From Plantago ovata (taxonomy: Eukaryota; Streptophyta; Magnoliopsida; Lamiales; Plantaginaceae), in the NCBI GenBank assembly GCA_028274465.1, contig CM051458.1, positions 79,318,085-79,382,084 of the forward strand: a DNA stretch of 64,000 nucleotides, read 5' to 3'. Below, piece after piece: positions 10,612 to 22,134 of the stretch. Each line of letters starts with the position of its first letter. Position 1 is the first letter of the stretch. Both the position numbers and the translations under genes were made by a program. A model generated the notes under the pieces. The model was not told the origin of the DNA and did no database searches. It saw only the letters and a list, made by a program, of their open reading frames with translations.

Positions 10612-11391
10612 ATGACTGAGAGTACAACATACATTTCTGCTGATTTAGAAGAAGCAGATTCAATCCTTGAGGACATCCACAAACTGTTTGATGAAATGCC
10701 AAAGAGCGAACTTCAAGTGCTAAGCAAGGAGTTCCGTTCAAAACGGTCAAGAGATGATGTTTCTTCTTTAAGGTCACCTACTTACCACATTCATGTGTTA
10801 TTGAAAATGAATTCTGGTGTTACTTTGTGTACCATGCGTAATAATTTTGGCGGGTTGCTTAACTTGGATGATTATAGAGAGACGAAGGTGTGTGGCAATA
10901 ATTGTATATCTTCATCAATGATTGCTTTGGATCTTAAGAAACTCATGTTTGGTAGAGCGGATTGCTTTTATGATGTTGTGTTTGATAGAGGAAGAAACAG
11001 AAAATATGAGATAGATATGTGCAACTTAGTTGAAGTAATCAATAGGGATAGCTTCTCTATTGTTTTGTTGGATGAAATCGATTTTGGTACTGCATATATT
11101 TGTTGGTTGAATAAGAGTTTTACTAGTGAAAGTTGCGCTAATCGGGTAGTATGTGGCCCTACATTTGTTGATTCAAATTATAAGGTTTCAAATTCTGAAG
11201 AGGAGTTATTGGCAGCGTGTATAGCTTTATATGCATGTCGAGGAGAAAGATGTCTAATGGATGAGTTACATAGAGAAATGAGCATTTTTCTTGTCGAAAT
11301 TCAGGGGTTTAAAATTGAAACACTTGTGAAGCCGTTTAACAAAAGGTCATGTATGCACTCTTTAGAAGCAAGGACATGGGAGTCATTTTAG
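10612..11391 (+). CDS. unrecognised host-like protein, interrupted locus
   Basis: An open frame of 259 residues from the ATG at 10612. The frame is also open to the left but only through the solo LTR, so the true start is uncertain. The protein is not recognised. It opens with an acidic Glu/Asp-rich stretch and a basic RSKRSRDD patch. Midway it has a VVFDRGRNRKYEI motif that recurs in similar form at 21608-21646 (VIDRGRNESYEI), on the far side of Copia-1. Sequence up to 11768 looks continuous with the locus but lacks a long frame. No signal peptide or membrane segment is evident. It could be a decayed F-box-like or lineage-specific gene; no function is assigned. Confidence 0.4.
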   Translation: MTESTTYISADLEEADSILEDIHKLFDEMPKSELQVLSKEFRSKRSRDDVSSLRSPTYHIHVLLKMNSGVTLCTMRNNFGGLLNLDDYRETKVCGNNCISSSMIALDLKKLMFGRADCFYDVVFDRGRNRKYEIDMCNLVEVINRDSFSIVLLDEIDFGTAYICWLNKSFTSESCANRVVCGPTFVDSNYKVSNSEEELLAACIALYACRGERCLMDELHREMSIFLVEIQGFKIETLVKPFNKRSCMHSLEARTWESF

Positions 11392-11768
11392 AAAGGAAAG
11401 CGCGCTACTACTAATGACTTGTAATTGTTGCTTGGAATAAGGTACAAGAGTTGTGTGAATCCTTTCATTGACCCAAAGTTCAAGGTTGGGTAAAATTTGC
11501 AACTAGGATATTTGCACCATATTCAATACTCAAGGAAAAAATTCCACATTCTCTTGAACTAGGTGAAGATAGCGAAATCTGTTCGGTTGAACGAATCGAT
11601 GAGAATGCATCACTTGAGTTGTTTTACTACATGGTGTTAGGTAGTCCGTAGTTTAGCTGCGGCGGTGGTGCATTTGGAGCTGCTCGGATTGAACAATGAT
11701 TGTATTGAAGAAATTCTCGAAGGTGACAGTATATTCTCATATATGATGTTCTTAATGAATGTTGAAGT

Positions 11769-12956
11769 TGTAGGAGTCGTAAGACTTTTCTTGAGCAAGA
11801 GTTTGATACAAGAACAAGTAGAGGTACAATACAAAGTATATATAACAATATACAAACAATTGAAATATCTTACAAAATATGTTGTACTTGAATATTGATG
11901 CGGCCACAACATCGTTCCTTTGCACACTTCAAGAACAAAACAAGTCACGTATGGATTTCACCAATCTTCGATCTTCCAACAGCATCCACGGAGTAACCAA
12001 CAACAAGTAGTACATATGGTGGCGAGTAGAGTCGATAGTTTGACTATCTCTCCTTAAGACAAGATTGCCCTGCTCGTGGTGCTTACGGAATTATGTCAAT
12101 AGTCTCCCATGATAAAACTACTCTTAGACGACTAAGGAGCACTCCAATAGTCGAATCTGACGAACTTACTTTGAGTATGATTGAGAGCAAAAGAGAAAGC
12201 AAGTGAGAAGAGAAGTATCAAATGTTTTGGATGTGTGTTTGAGAATGAACCCTATCCCCATATTTATACTTCTCAAAGGCTTACATGAAGTGGTATGAAA
12301 ACATTTCAAAAAGATGCAATGAATGGTTTGCAACCATTCAACCAATTGCCTGGAGGTGGAAAATCTCGCTGCCTCAGTCACTTGGATAAGAACGAATTTG
12401 TTCAAACTAAACCTCAAGTGTTGCGTTGGTCCGGTGGGAAGAACTCGCAGGTGTTAGTTGGGAGCTCATGGGTTCGACTCCCGCAGTAACAATTTTTAAT
12501 TCATTAATTTTTACCAACCTTTTTCCATTGGAAACCATTGAGAAATGTCACAATTCACTAATTCATTTTGTTTAAATTGCGTATTTAATTTTTCAATAAT
12601 TTTGAGTAATTAATCACATTTAAACACAAATGAATAAAATTTCAATAATGCAATTTGGATATATATCTTTAATATATGTTTATAAACCTCATTTGCTTTA
12701 TCCCATGAATTTTAGTATAGTAGATCCAACTGTATTTGAACGACTTAATTCATTCATGTATCCATCAACACACTATGTGCATTAATCACCTTTCACCACA
12801 TGGGATTTTAATTAGTGACTTAACGCTATAGTGACATCCATCTCAACAAACGGAAATACACGATCATGGAAATCACATTTCCAACGTGTTGGGCGCCCAT
12901 ATGACCAATACATCGCGCGAATTCAAATCTCATTCGTTTCACTAAAATACCCAACA
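11769..12956 (-). repeat. Copia-1 3' LTR
   Basis: 1188-bp terminal repeat matching 20237-21422. A tRNA-like stretch lies within it at 12420-12490. The polypurine-type sequence preceding the LTR lies just right of 12956 in minus-strand sense. Confidence 0.9.
12420..12490 (+). ncRNA. tRNA-like (SINE-head-like) stretch inside the Copia-1 LTR
   Basis: A-box-like TTGGTCCGGTGG and a perfect B box GGTTCGACTCC are spaced as in a tRNA-type RNA polymerase III promoter. A five-pair end stem (GTTGC/GTAAC) encloses them. The same stretch is at 20890-20961 in the other LTR, with the B box unchanged. Confidence 0.4.
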
Positions 12957-13562
12957 ATCCCCACATGAAAGGGAATTGATGCACATGCACTCTTTCAGTG
13001 AGAGGTGATAGCATCGGGATTGATAGCTTCCGCTTTGAATCTTCCGTAGTGAAATACCTTCGGATATACTTGTCACGCGGTGGACGTGATGCCTTGAATC
13101 GGTCGGCGTTTTGTGTATACCAAGACAAAGATACTCACACTATTACAACTCGGTACTCGTTTCAGGTTCTTACCGTATGTTCGTTTGGGCCGTGGACAAC
13201 TTCCTGGTTTCATAAGTGCTTACAATTGAAGCGGCCAGTCTTCGCACTTAGATAGGTGAACTCCCGAAAAGGGCATCCTGCCTATGCCCCACTTGACCTA
13301 TAGATGAGCTCAAGTTTGGGATTCATTAAGAGTCCAATTACTACTCATCATTTACCCCTTGCAGGATAGCACTTAAATGTCTTACACGGGAATGGATTTT
13401 GGAGTAAAAGCCACGAGTGACGTTTATCCGAAGTGCTCTTACTTAGTGTATGAGATACACTCTTGGAGCGCTTCACTAAATTCGTAATGTTTAGTTTGCC
13501 ACATTGAACCAAATTCTTGGGATCTCCAGTCACTATGGTTGGGTATCCACAATACAAATTCT

Positions 13563-13949
13563 TTATGTCATGGGTTTTAACCCCATTCCCCTATACAAGC
13601 AATTAACTTGATCTCCAGGTAGGCCTTTTGTTAACGGATCCGCAATGTTATCTTTTGATCTCACATAATCCAAAGAGATAACTCCCGTGTTGATTAATTG
13701 CCTAATGGACTTATGTCTTCGACGTATATGTCTAGACTTGCCATTGTACATTGTACTTCGTGCTCTTCCTAAAGCTGATTGACTATCACAGTTAATCGTT
13801 ATAGTAGGCACAGGTTTACCCCAACATGGGATATCTTCCAACAGGTCATGAAGCCACTCAGCTTCCTCTCCTGTTTTATCCAACGCAATAAACTCTGATT
13901 CCATAGTCGACCTTGAAATGAGAGTTTGCTTGGATGATCTCCAAGACAC
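13563..13949 (-). mobile_element. Copia-1 part: RNase H
   Basis: Encodes a Copia-type RNase H C-terminus with the recognisable [20 protein letters not shown] and [10 protein letters not shown] motifs. It lies close to the 3' LTR of Copia-1, as expected at the end of pol. The untranslated stretch 12957-13562 separates it from the LTR. Confidence 0.85.
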
Positions 13950-13984
13950 TGCTCCTCCACCTATGGTAAATACACTAAAAGAAA

Positions 13985-14250
13985 TCAGACATTTAGCGAC
14001 GGATAAACAGAGACGGATCTAGTCCGTCTATAATTAGCGACGGATAAGCACGAACTGCGCTCTAAGCTCAGTTCGTGCATCTGGAGACCCAATCCGGCTC
14101 ACAGTTAGCGACGGATAAACTTTATCCCTCTCTCATTGAGGGACGGATGAAGTTATCCGTCGCTTTAGTGGTTGACCAGACTGGTTTAATTTCAAAGGAA
14201 AAATGAAAAATAAAATAAATACATAGCGACGGATTAGGTTATCCGTCGCT
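13985..14250. repeat. CACTA-2 left subterminal repeats and hairpin
   Basis: Direct and inverted copies of AGCGACGGATA. At 14048-14078 is a hairpin with the GCACGAACTG / CAGTTCGTGC stem, the same stem sequence as in CACTA-1 at 6172-6203 although the surrounding repeats differ. Confidence 0.8.
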
Positions 14251-14324
14251 AAGTAGCTATATACAGACAGGTTTCCCCTCTTCTTCCCTATTTCAATTTA
14301 TCAAATCCCTAACTCATCATCGAT

Positions 14325-14530
14325 CGACCACCACCACCATTCCTCATCGATCCACCACCACCACCACTCCTCATCGACGGGACCACCACCACCACTCCTC
14401 ATCGATCGACCACCACCGCCACTCCTCCTCATCGATGCGACCACCACCACCACCACAACTCCTCATCGGCGCGCTCACCACCACCACCACTCCTCATCGA
14501 CGTGCAATCACCACCACCACTCGATCTGCC
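14325..14530 (+). repeat. CACTA-2 leader minisatellite
   Basis: Six or seven imperfect copies of a roughly 30-bp unit combining CTCATCGA with CCACCACCACC. It lies in the presumed untranslated first exon, which ends near 14606 before GTTAGTAA. Confidence 0.7.
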
Positions 14531-15287
14531 ACGCCACCAGTGCACCGGAGTTTCTCCTCTGCCACAGGCCACCTCGTCCTCCTTTGCTCATTCAATTCAA
14601 TTCAAGTTAGTAACTAATTACCGAGGCGCTTTCCTATTGTATGTAAATCGATTTATGATTTTATTTTTTTTACGTATTATTAGTTGCATTTATAAATCAA
14701 TATGTGATATATTCTTACTAGTTTTACTGTCAGTATGGGCTAGTGAAAAGATATGTGTTGTTTATGTGTTGGTTGGGATTGCAATACAACAACTTGTACA
14801 TTGTTTATGTGTTAGAATGAGATACAATTCAATTCTAAGTGAGTATCTTCTTCTTCTTTTTTTTTAATTTCAGTTTATTGTTTTAATTGGTCGATTATTC
14901 ATTATCTTCTCTTTTTTTAAAAATTTTTGTGATGTTTATTGTGATGTTTATGTGAAAGGAGAATAAGCCCGGTTTCTGTGATGTTTATTGTGTATTAGTG
15001 ATGTTATTAAATTATGGAATTGAAGTGTTATTAGTTATCTTGATTTGCATATTGGTAAAATAGTATTTGTCTGGGAAAAGTTCAAGTAAGTAAGGTTTGC
15101 ACTGTTGTAACTTGTAAAAGTTCACTGTTGTGAGAATTGGTAGTAGTATTTGTCCTATGTTGGAATTGTTAGTAGAATTGTTTAGTATTACTTGTGCTAT
15201 GTTGGAAGTAGTAGTAGAATTGGTAGTAAGGTTTGCTCTTTTCTTTCCATTTGTTGTTTCTTACGGTTGTTCTTAAACGTGCAGATC

Positions 15288-16998
15288 ATGCCGAGGCCAA
15301 AGAAACTGGGGAAGCTGTTGGCGGCCAGCAGCCGTAGCTACGCCGAGCCAGACTCGCCATTCCGCACCCCCCTGGTAGTCAGCGGAGTCAGGGGGGGGGG
15401 ACCTCGGCGACTCATGTCAGCGAGACCCTCTCACCTAGCCCCCGTTCTAGCAGCAGTGCAGGGTCCACTGGCCCAGACGTATTTGCAAACCTGCCGGATG
15501 ATGGGTACAAGGGGGAGGTGTACAGGGCGGGTGAATGGCAAGCTCGTCGTCTGGCCCATGCCTGGGCATGCGTAAGTACATGAATATATCTTTCCTTGGT
15601 ATTGTATGTTTTATTTAGTTGGATTAATTTGTGTATGTTATTGCAACAGGCTGGTGCCGAGGGAGGCTGCAAAGTTCATCAGCAAGGAATCCACAAATAA
15701 AATGGATCTCCCACCACGTGGAGCTCAGTGGCATACTTTCTCTACGGAACGGAAGGTGGAGATTTAGAATGCTCTGGAGGTTAGTAATCTTTCTTCTTCT
15801 CTTATGGTTTAAGTGGTATGTTCTCAATTACTTGGGTGATATGTTAGTCACCGTGTGTTAGTTGAAATAGGACAATGTGCAATTATTTGGGTGATATGTT
15901 AGTCACCGTGTGTTAGTTGAAATAGGACAATGTGCAATTGTTTGGGTGATATGTTAGTCACCGTGTTATATATATGTTAGTCTGAATTTTGTATACTTTC
16001 TGAAATGTAGGAGAAGTTCTTCCTCCCCAACAAGTTCAAGGAGGCGTTGTGGTATGCCTTCGAACATGAAGGCTCTGAAGCCTTCCGGAAGAAGGTCGCC
16101 AAGATCAAGGCATCGGGGAAGAAGCCGGGGTGGATTGGGGAGGAGGAGTGGCCCATGTGGAAGAAGTATTGGGAGGAGAACCTTCAAGCCCAGAAGCTGT
16201 CGGAGCAGAACAAGGAGAACCAGACCCATAATCCACCGGATGGGACATGCTCGGTGAAGCATCGGCTGGGTTCGAAATCCCAGTTGGCGCGCCACCTGGA
16301 CTCGGTAATCACGTACTTTGTTGTAGTTTCTTTTATTTCTTAAGTCTTATTTCAATTCAATCATTACTTTATTAATTTATATATATATTTGATGAAGATA
16401 TCGGAGGGGAGGGAGCAGACCATGTGGGATCACTTCTGTGAGGCTCACAGGGAGCTGGATAAGGATGGCAAGATGATCTTCCTGGCTGATAAGGCCAAAA
16501 AAATCGCGGTATGTTTTATATTTTTTCGATTCCTGAGCTTCTTGTTGCATATTTGATTCTTCGATCAATAACGTACTAATTAAATCTTAATTGTTTGTTT
16601 GAATTTTCAGGCGGAGTTCCAGGCCAGGACTGAGAACCTTTATCTCACGGCCGAGGAGGAGAACGCCATCTATCTCGAGATCGTGAATCTCGGTGATAAG
16701 GGGCGTGTCTTCGGCATGGGCAACCTCTCGCGCGCAGGCGATAGCGGAGACGGTGAACCAGGGTGGCTCCTCCTCCAGCTCCTCCAAGCGCCGAAGGGGA
16801 CAAGCCGATGTGCCTCCCGAGTTCCTCCAGGAGCAGCAGCAGCTGAAGGCGACTGCCCATCGGTTGAGGACAGAGCAGGACAGGATGAGGCATGGATTCA
16901 AGAGATCCATTGAGTGGCTCATGGAGCAGTATGCCCCCCCGGTGGAGCGGCACCTCCCGACTTCTTCATGTTCGATGCCGATGCCGATGCCCCCCTGA
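15288..16998 (+). pseudogene. Transposase_24 (TnpA-like) gene of CACTA-2
   Basis: A spliced gene for the accessory CACTA protein thought to bind the subterminal repeats. Exons by GT-AG boundaries: 15288-15571, 15650-15779, 16011-16304, 16398-16508 and 16611-16998. The ATG at 15288 follows a leader intron ending GCAG. Exon 3 has the family hallmarks: WPMWKKYWEEN, then SEQNKEN, then HRLGSKSQLARH. The last exon carries LTAEEENAIYLEIV and a Gln-rich likely coiled coil (EFLQEQQQLKATAHRL). The copy is decayed. The frame changes at a run of ten G near 15391-15400, where the FANLPDDG motif continues in another frame. A TAG stop lies near the end of exon 2, and the frame changes again near 16730. CACTA-3 holds a homologue with the same exon order. 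Confidence 0.75.
15834..15970 (+). repeat. minisatellite in intron 2 of the CACTA-2 gene
   Basis: About two and a half copies of a 55-bp unit whose core is GGGTGATATGTTAGTCACC, itself a small hairpin (GGTGA/TCACC). The homologous intron of CACTA-3 (50137-50337) has a 73-bp repeat with the same core. Confidence 0.85.
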
Positions 16999-17259
16999 TG
17001 CCGATTCCCCCCCAGATACTCAGCAGTAGTTCTCTTTTTTTTATTTTTCGAACAATTTGTTTCTATTTCGAACAATTTTTTTTCATGTTCCTTTAATTTG
17101 CTTAGGATAATTAGTACTTTCATTTTATTAATGCTTAGAACAAATTTTATTTTTGTATATAATGTTTAGTTACGAAAATGTTTACGTATTTGCGGTGCAC
17201 AACTACCAAAAAAAAAAAAAAACAATAAATAAATAAACAAATAAAAAAAAATTCCAGAC

Positions 17260-17575
17260 CAGTTAGCGACGGATAAAACCATCCGTCGCCAAATCTCAGT
17301 GACCCATACCCTGACACGTGTTCTATAAATATAGCGACGGATAAAATCATCCGTCGCCATATTGTAGAGACGGATCAATTACCCGTCTGAAGTTTGGTCA
17401 ACGATGAAAATAGCGACGTATACATTTATCCTTCGCTAAATATAGGGACGGATGACATCATCCGTCGCTTTTTGAGTTAGCGACATCCTATTTAGCGACG
17501 GACTATCCGTCGCTAATGGCATTTAGCGACGGATCGCTTACATATAGCGACGGATCAAATCCGTCTCTATATTCG
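17260..17575. repeat. CACTA-2 right subterminal repeats
   Basis: Repeated TAGCGACGGAT and ATCCGTCGCTA motifs in both orientations up to the right terminus. Confidence 0.8.
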
Positions 17576-17590
17576 GTTTTTCTTGTAGTG

Positions 17591-18800
17591 ATACATACCC
17601 ACTAGTGGATTTAGAGTTCTTGTTATCGGATATCCAGTTAGCATCACTGTATCCTTCCAATACAGATGGATATCTCCTATAATGTAAACCATAATTGAGC
17701 GTGTATTTCAAGTATCTCAATACTCTATCCAACGCTACCCAATGGTTTTGGCCCGGATTTTGCATAAATCTTGCTAACTTGTTGACCGGGTATGCTAAGT
17801 CCGGTCGTGTACAATTTGATATGTACATAAGACAGCCAATGATTTGCGCATACCGTCCTTGTGCTATGGGTGTTCCATAATTCTTAGTAATACTTTTGTT
17901 TACGTCTATCGGTGCTTTCAGCGGTGATAGATCAAAAGCACCGAATCTATGCAAAATATCCTCGATGTAATTAATGAGATTGTGAAAGTACTAACCCATC
18001 AGCAGTCTTAGAAATTTTAATTCCTAAGATCACATCTGCTATGCCCATGTCTTTCATGTCGAGCAATCCTTTCAACATGTTTTTGGTTTCCATAATCAAT
18101 TTGGGACTACTCCCAATTATGAGCATATCATCAACATAGAGACAAATCATTACGAAGGATTCAGAATCCCCTTTCACGTATAAGCATTTGTTACATTCAT
18201 TTATGGAGAAACCTCGAGATAATAACGCATTATTGAATTTCTCATGCCATTGTTTAGGAGCTTGTTTCAGTCCATACAATGATTTCACAAGGCGACAAAC
18301 TTTTCCTTTTTGTCCAGGAACTATGTACCCCACAGGTTGTTCATGTAAATTTCCTCTTCCAAATCACCGTTTAGGAAGGTTGTCTAAACATCCATTTGGT
18401 GTATTTCAAAGTCATGTAGAGCAGCTATGGCGATGAATACTCTTATGGATGTTATCGTGACACGGGAGCATATGTGTCGAAGTAGTCTAGGCCTTCCTTT
18501 TTGCCGGTAGCCTTTCACTACTAGTCTGACCTTGTATTTGTCAATAGTTACATCCGTTTTTAACTTGCGCTTAAGTATCCACTTGCAACCTAGTGGCTTG
18601 ATTCCCGGAGGAAGATCAACTAGTTGCCAAGTATTATTTTGTAGGATGGACCCTATTTCACTTTCGACGGCTTCCTTCCATAGAGGAGCATCGGGAGAAG
18701 ACAATGCTTCCTTGATTGTCTTTGGATCATTTTCCATCAAGAAAGAGGTAATAAAATCTGGACCAAAATTCTTTGGCTTCTTTGCACGTTCGGTACGTCG
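17591..18800 (-). mobile_element. Copia-1 part: reverse transcriptase
   Basis: Copia reverse transcriptase motifs are visible on the minus strand, including [16 protein letters not shown], the active-site [10 protein letters not shown] and [17 protein letters not shown]. It continues on the left side of CACTA-2 as the RNase H part. Broken. Confidence 0.85.
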
Positions 18801-19179
18801 AGGTTCAATGTCATGAGTCTCTTTATTCTCTTGCATTGAATTTCTCTTACGTTTCTTTCCACCAATTTCAATGTCATGAGTCTTAGCTTTCTCTTGCATT
18901 GAAATGTTAGGGAAACCACTAGATTCAAGATCATGGGCCTTGGGTATCTCTTGACTTGGACTAGGAACCGTGCTAGAAGTTCCCACATTTGATCCATTGT
19001 CTTCATTTGGCACAAAATTTTGATTTTCAGTGTCATGAGCCTCGGTTATATCTTGCATTGATGTTTCATTCTTGCCAAGATCACTTTCTTGAATTCTCAA
19101 AAAATTCAAGTCCTTCCTTTCTTTCCTAGGAAAGGTATTTTCAAAGAAATATGCATTCCTTGATTCAATGATTGTCCCC

Positions 19180-20207
19180 ACATTAATATCGCTTATTTCA
19201 GATCAATGAACTAAAAATCGATAAGCACTACTATTATTTGCATATCCTATGAATATGCCATCAATAGTTTTAGGACCAATCTTTACTTGTTTAGGCTTTG
19301 GTACAACTACCTTTGCCAAAGATCCCCACACTTTTAAGTATTTATAAGTTGGAGGATTTCCTTTCCATAACTCGTATGATGTCTCTTGTTGATATCTTTG
19401 CTAGGGATTCTATTCATAATTTTTTATTCGCCGCTAGAATGGCCTCTCCCCACAAATTCTGGGGTAAACCAGAAGTTATCAAAATAGCATTCATCATTTC
19501 CTTCATGTTCGGTTCTTGCGTTCAGCAATACCATTTGATTGAGGAGAATATGGGGCAGTAGTTTGATGGATAATACCATGTTGAGTACAAAACTCCTCAA
19601 ATGGCGTTCCATACTCCCCACCTCTATCACTACGAATTGCTTTAATTCGTAGACCCAGTTGGTTCTCAACCTCAGTTTTAAAATGCTTGAAGGAATTCAA
19701 GGCTTCATCCTTGATACGAAGCAAGTATACATAGCAATACCTTGTACTATCATCAATGAAAGTCACAAAGTATTTCTTTCCACCTCTAGTTTGAATGAAC
19801 TTTAAATCACATAGGTCACTATGGGTTAGTTCCAGAGGTTTGGTGCTTCTTTCCACCGAATCGAAAGGAAATTTTGTTAACTTCGCTTCTACACACACCT
19901 CACATTTATGTTGAGGTTCCACGTCGATAGAAGGTAACAACCCAGTCTTTACAAGTTTCTTGAGAGACTTGTAGTTAACATGTCCAAGTCTGTTATGCCA
20001 CAAGTTGGAAGATCCAACCAAGTGAGAAGAATGAGAGGAAGAAGAAATAGATTTCTCATTTCCAACTTCAAGAGCAATAGACTTCAACTTCTTTGAATCA
20101 TTTTGCGTAAAAGAGTTTTGCTTATTAACGCTAACCTCATTTTGACGCCTATGCTTCCTTGAGCTTTCATTTGGAATGATAGCTCGAACACCTCTACTTG
20201 TAACCAT
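19180..20207 (-). mobile_element. Copia-1 part: integrase
   Basis: Minus-strand coding remnant with the GAG-pre-integrase motif LWHNRLGHVNYKSLKKL, the zinc-binding CEVCVEAK and the integrase core (FVTFIDDSTRYCYVYLL, RSDRGGEY, PYSPQSNGIAERKNRT). It lies just inside the 5' LTR. Confidence 0.85.
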
Positions 20208-20236
20208 TGTTCAAACTCAAAATCTTGTCTTAAGTT

Positions 20237-21422
20237 TGTAGGAGTCGTAAGACTTTTCTTGAGAAAGAGTTTGATACAAGAACAAGTAAAGGTACAATAC
20301 AAACAAAGTATATATAATAATATACAAACAATTGAAATATCTTACAAAATATGTTGTACTTGAATATTGATGCGGCCACAAAATCATTCCTTTGCACACT
20401 TCAAGAACGAAACAAGTCACGTATGGATTTCACCAATCTTCGATCTTCCAACAGCATCCAAGGAGTAACCAACAACAAGTAGTACACAAGGTGGCGAGTA
20501 GAGTCGATAGTTTGACTATCTCTCCTTAAGACAAGATTGCCCCGCTCGTGGTGCTCACAGAATTGGCAATAGTCTCCCAGGATAAAACTACTCTTAGACG
20601 ACTAAGGAGCACTCCAATAGTCGAATCTGACGAACTTACTTTGAGTATGATTGAGAGAAAAAGAGAAAGCAAGTGAGAAGAGAAGTATCAAATGCTTTGA
20701 ATGTGTATTTGGGAATGAACCATATCCCCATATTTTTACTTCTCAAAGGCTTCCAAGAAGTGGTATGAAAAGACTTCAAAAAGATGCAATGAATGGTCTG
20801 CAACCATTCAACCAATTGCCAAAAGGTTGAAAATCTCGCTGCCTCAGTCACTTGGATAAGAACGAATTTGTTCAAACTAAACCTCAAGTGTTGCGTTGGT
20901 CCATTGTAAAGAACTTGCGGCTGTTAACTGGCAGCTCATGGGTTCGACTCCCAACAGTCACAATTTTTAATTCTTTACTTTTACCAACCTTTTCCCATTG
21001 GAAACCATTGTGAAAGGTCACAATTCACTAATTCATTTTGTTTAACTTGTGTATTTAATTTTTCAATAATTTTGAGTAATTAATCACATTTAAACACAAA
21101 TGAATAACATTCAAATAATGCAATTTGGATATATATCTTTGATATATCTTTATAAACCTCATTTGATTTTTCCCATGAATTTTAGTACAGTGGATCCAAC
21201 TGTATTTGAACGACTTAATTCATTCATGTATCGATCAACACACTATGTGCATTAATCACCTTTCACCACATGAGATTTTAGTGACTTAACGCTATAGTGA
21301 CATCCATTTCAACAAACGAAAATACACGATCATGAAAATCACATTTCCAACGTGTTGGGCGACCATATGACCAATACATCGAACGAATTCAAATCTCATT
21401 CGTTTCACTAAAATACCCAACA
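20237..21422 (-). repeat. Copia-1 5' LTR
   Basis: 1186-bp terminal repeat, partner of 11769-12956. It holds the second copy of the tRNA-like stretch (20890-20961). Confidence 0.9.
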
Positions 21423-21427
21423 GAAGT

Positions 21428-21845
21428 TTGGGAATAATAATGGTGTTGGCTCTGTGTGGTCATGTACAACTTCTGATATGAATATTGTAAGAGATCTCTA
21501 TGTATTCTGGAAGCTACAATCTCTTTACCAGCCTGAACTATCTATGCACCTTCAATGTAATGATATCTATGTACCTTCAATGTAATGAGAATCAGTATTT
21601 TGTGATTGATCGGGGTAGAAATGAAAGTTATGAGATAGCCATGTATGAGATAATAAAAGTGGCTAGTGGCATAATTAGTCTTTTTTTATGGTGTCCATTG
21701 TCTAAAACTACTATTCTTCTCTGTTTGGAATATGATATAGGGGAGCTTAGGTGTGGCAACTTCTGTGAATCATCAACGACAGAAGAGCTAAGTCGAATCG
21801 AAGAGAGATGAGCTAACAAAGAGAAAGAAAGCGGGAATGAAAAGA
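21428..21845 (+). pseudogene. continuation of the unrecognised locus right of Copia-1
   Basis: Copia-1 and its 5-bp duplication separate this stretch from 10612-11768. It encodes VIDRGRNESYEIAMYEI, resembling VVFDRGRNRKYEIDMCNL at about 10985-11027. It may be a second repeat of the same domain or a tandem paralogue. The frame from about 21500 ends at TGA near 21811, and Copia-2 starts at 21846. No family is recognised. Confidence 0.35.
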
Positions 21846-22052
21846 TGTTTGAAATCAATTGTATATCCAGCTGAATGAGTTGTACTCTAGGGATTAAAGT
21901 TGTTCATTGAGCTACAGAGATAGTACTCTCGCTACTATAAATAGGATAGATAGAAAACAGAGAGAATCATCTGCTCAATTCATTTTTCCTTCATTCTTCT
22001 ACATTGTAACTGTAATTCATTCTCAATTCAATCAAGTTACAGTTCCAATTCA
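21846..22052 (+). repeat. Copia-2 5' LTR
   Basis: About 207 bp with TG...CA ends. It includes a TATA-like CTATAAATAGG near 21938 and ends directly before the primer-binding-site-like sequence. The partner LTR is outside the window, so the ends are inferred from the motifs. Confidence 0.65.
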
Positions 22053-22134
22053 TATGGTATCATCGACCACGGTGATTCGATCTTGACCTGCTTCCGATCT
22101 CTCAACCAACTCCGGTTGAATCTCTGCGTTCTTA

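Larger units (their letters stand above)
13973..17590 (+). mobile_element. CACTA-2, CACTA (En/Spm) transposon nested in Copia-1
   Basis: Starts CACTAAAAGAAAT and ends TTCTTGTAGTG, flanked by the target duplication ATA (13970-13972 and 17591-17593). Both ends carry arrays of AGCGACGGATA / TATCCGTCGCT. It encodes one gene, a Transposase_24 (TnpA-like) protein. The large catalytic transposase (TnpD / Transposase_21) is absent, so it would be mobile only with outside help. Layout: left subterminal array with a hairpin, CCACCA-rich leader, long leader intron, coding exons from 15288, right subterminal array. Confidence 0.92.
11769..21422 (-). mobile_element. Copia-1, Ty1/Copia LTR retrotransposon (minus strand), carries CACTA-2
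   Basis: Two LTRs of nearly equal length (11769-12956 and 20237-21422) begin TGTAGG and end CCAACA on the plus strand. They are flanked by the perfect target duplication GAAGT (11764-11768 and 21423-21427). Recognised parts, in element order, are integrase, reverse transcriptase and RNase H; gag and protease are not recognised. The element is broken in several places. The LTRs differ visibly, by several percent in the stretches compared, so it is among the older insertions here. CACTA-2 sits inside its pol region. Confidence 0.92.

Noticed and set aside
14435-14867. Pro/Thr-rich small proteins in the CACTA-2 leader
   Set aside because: The frames follow a CCACCA minisatellite before a splice donor; an untranslated exon explains them better.
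6077-17590. CACTA-1 and CACTA-2 are 3617 and 3618 bp long, suggesting one element type
   Set aside because: Their internal contents differ (only CACTA-2 has the Transposase_24 gene; CACTA-1 has a large foreign segment), so the equal length is a coincidence.
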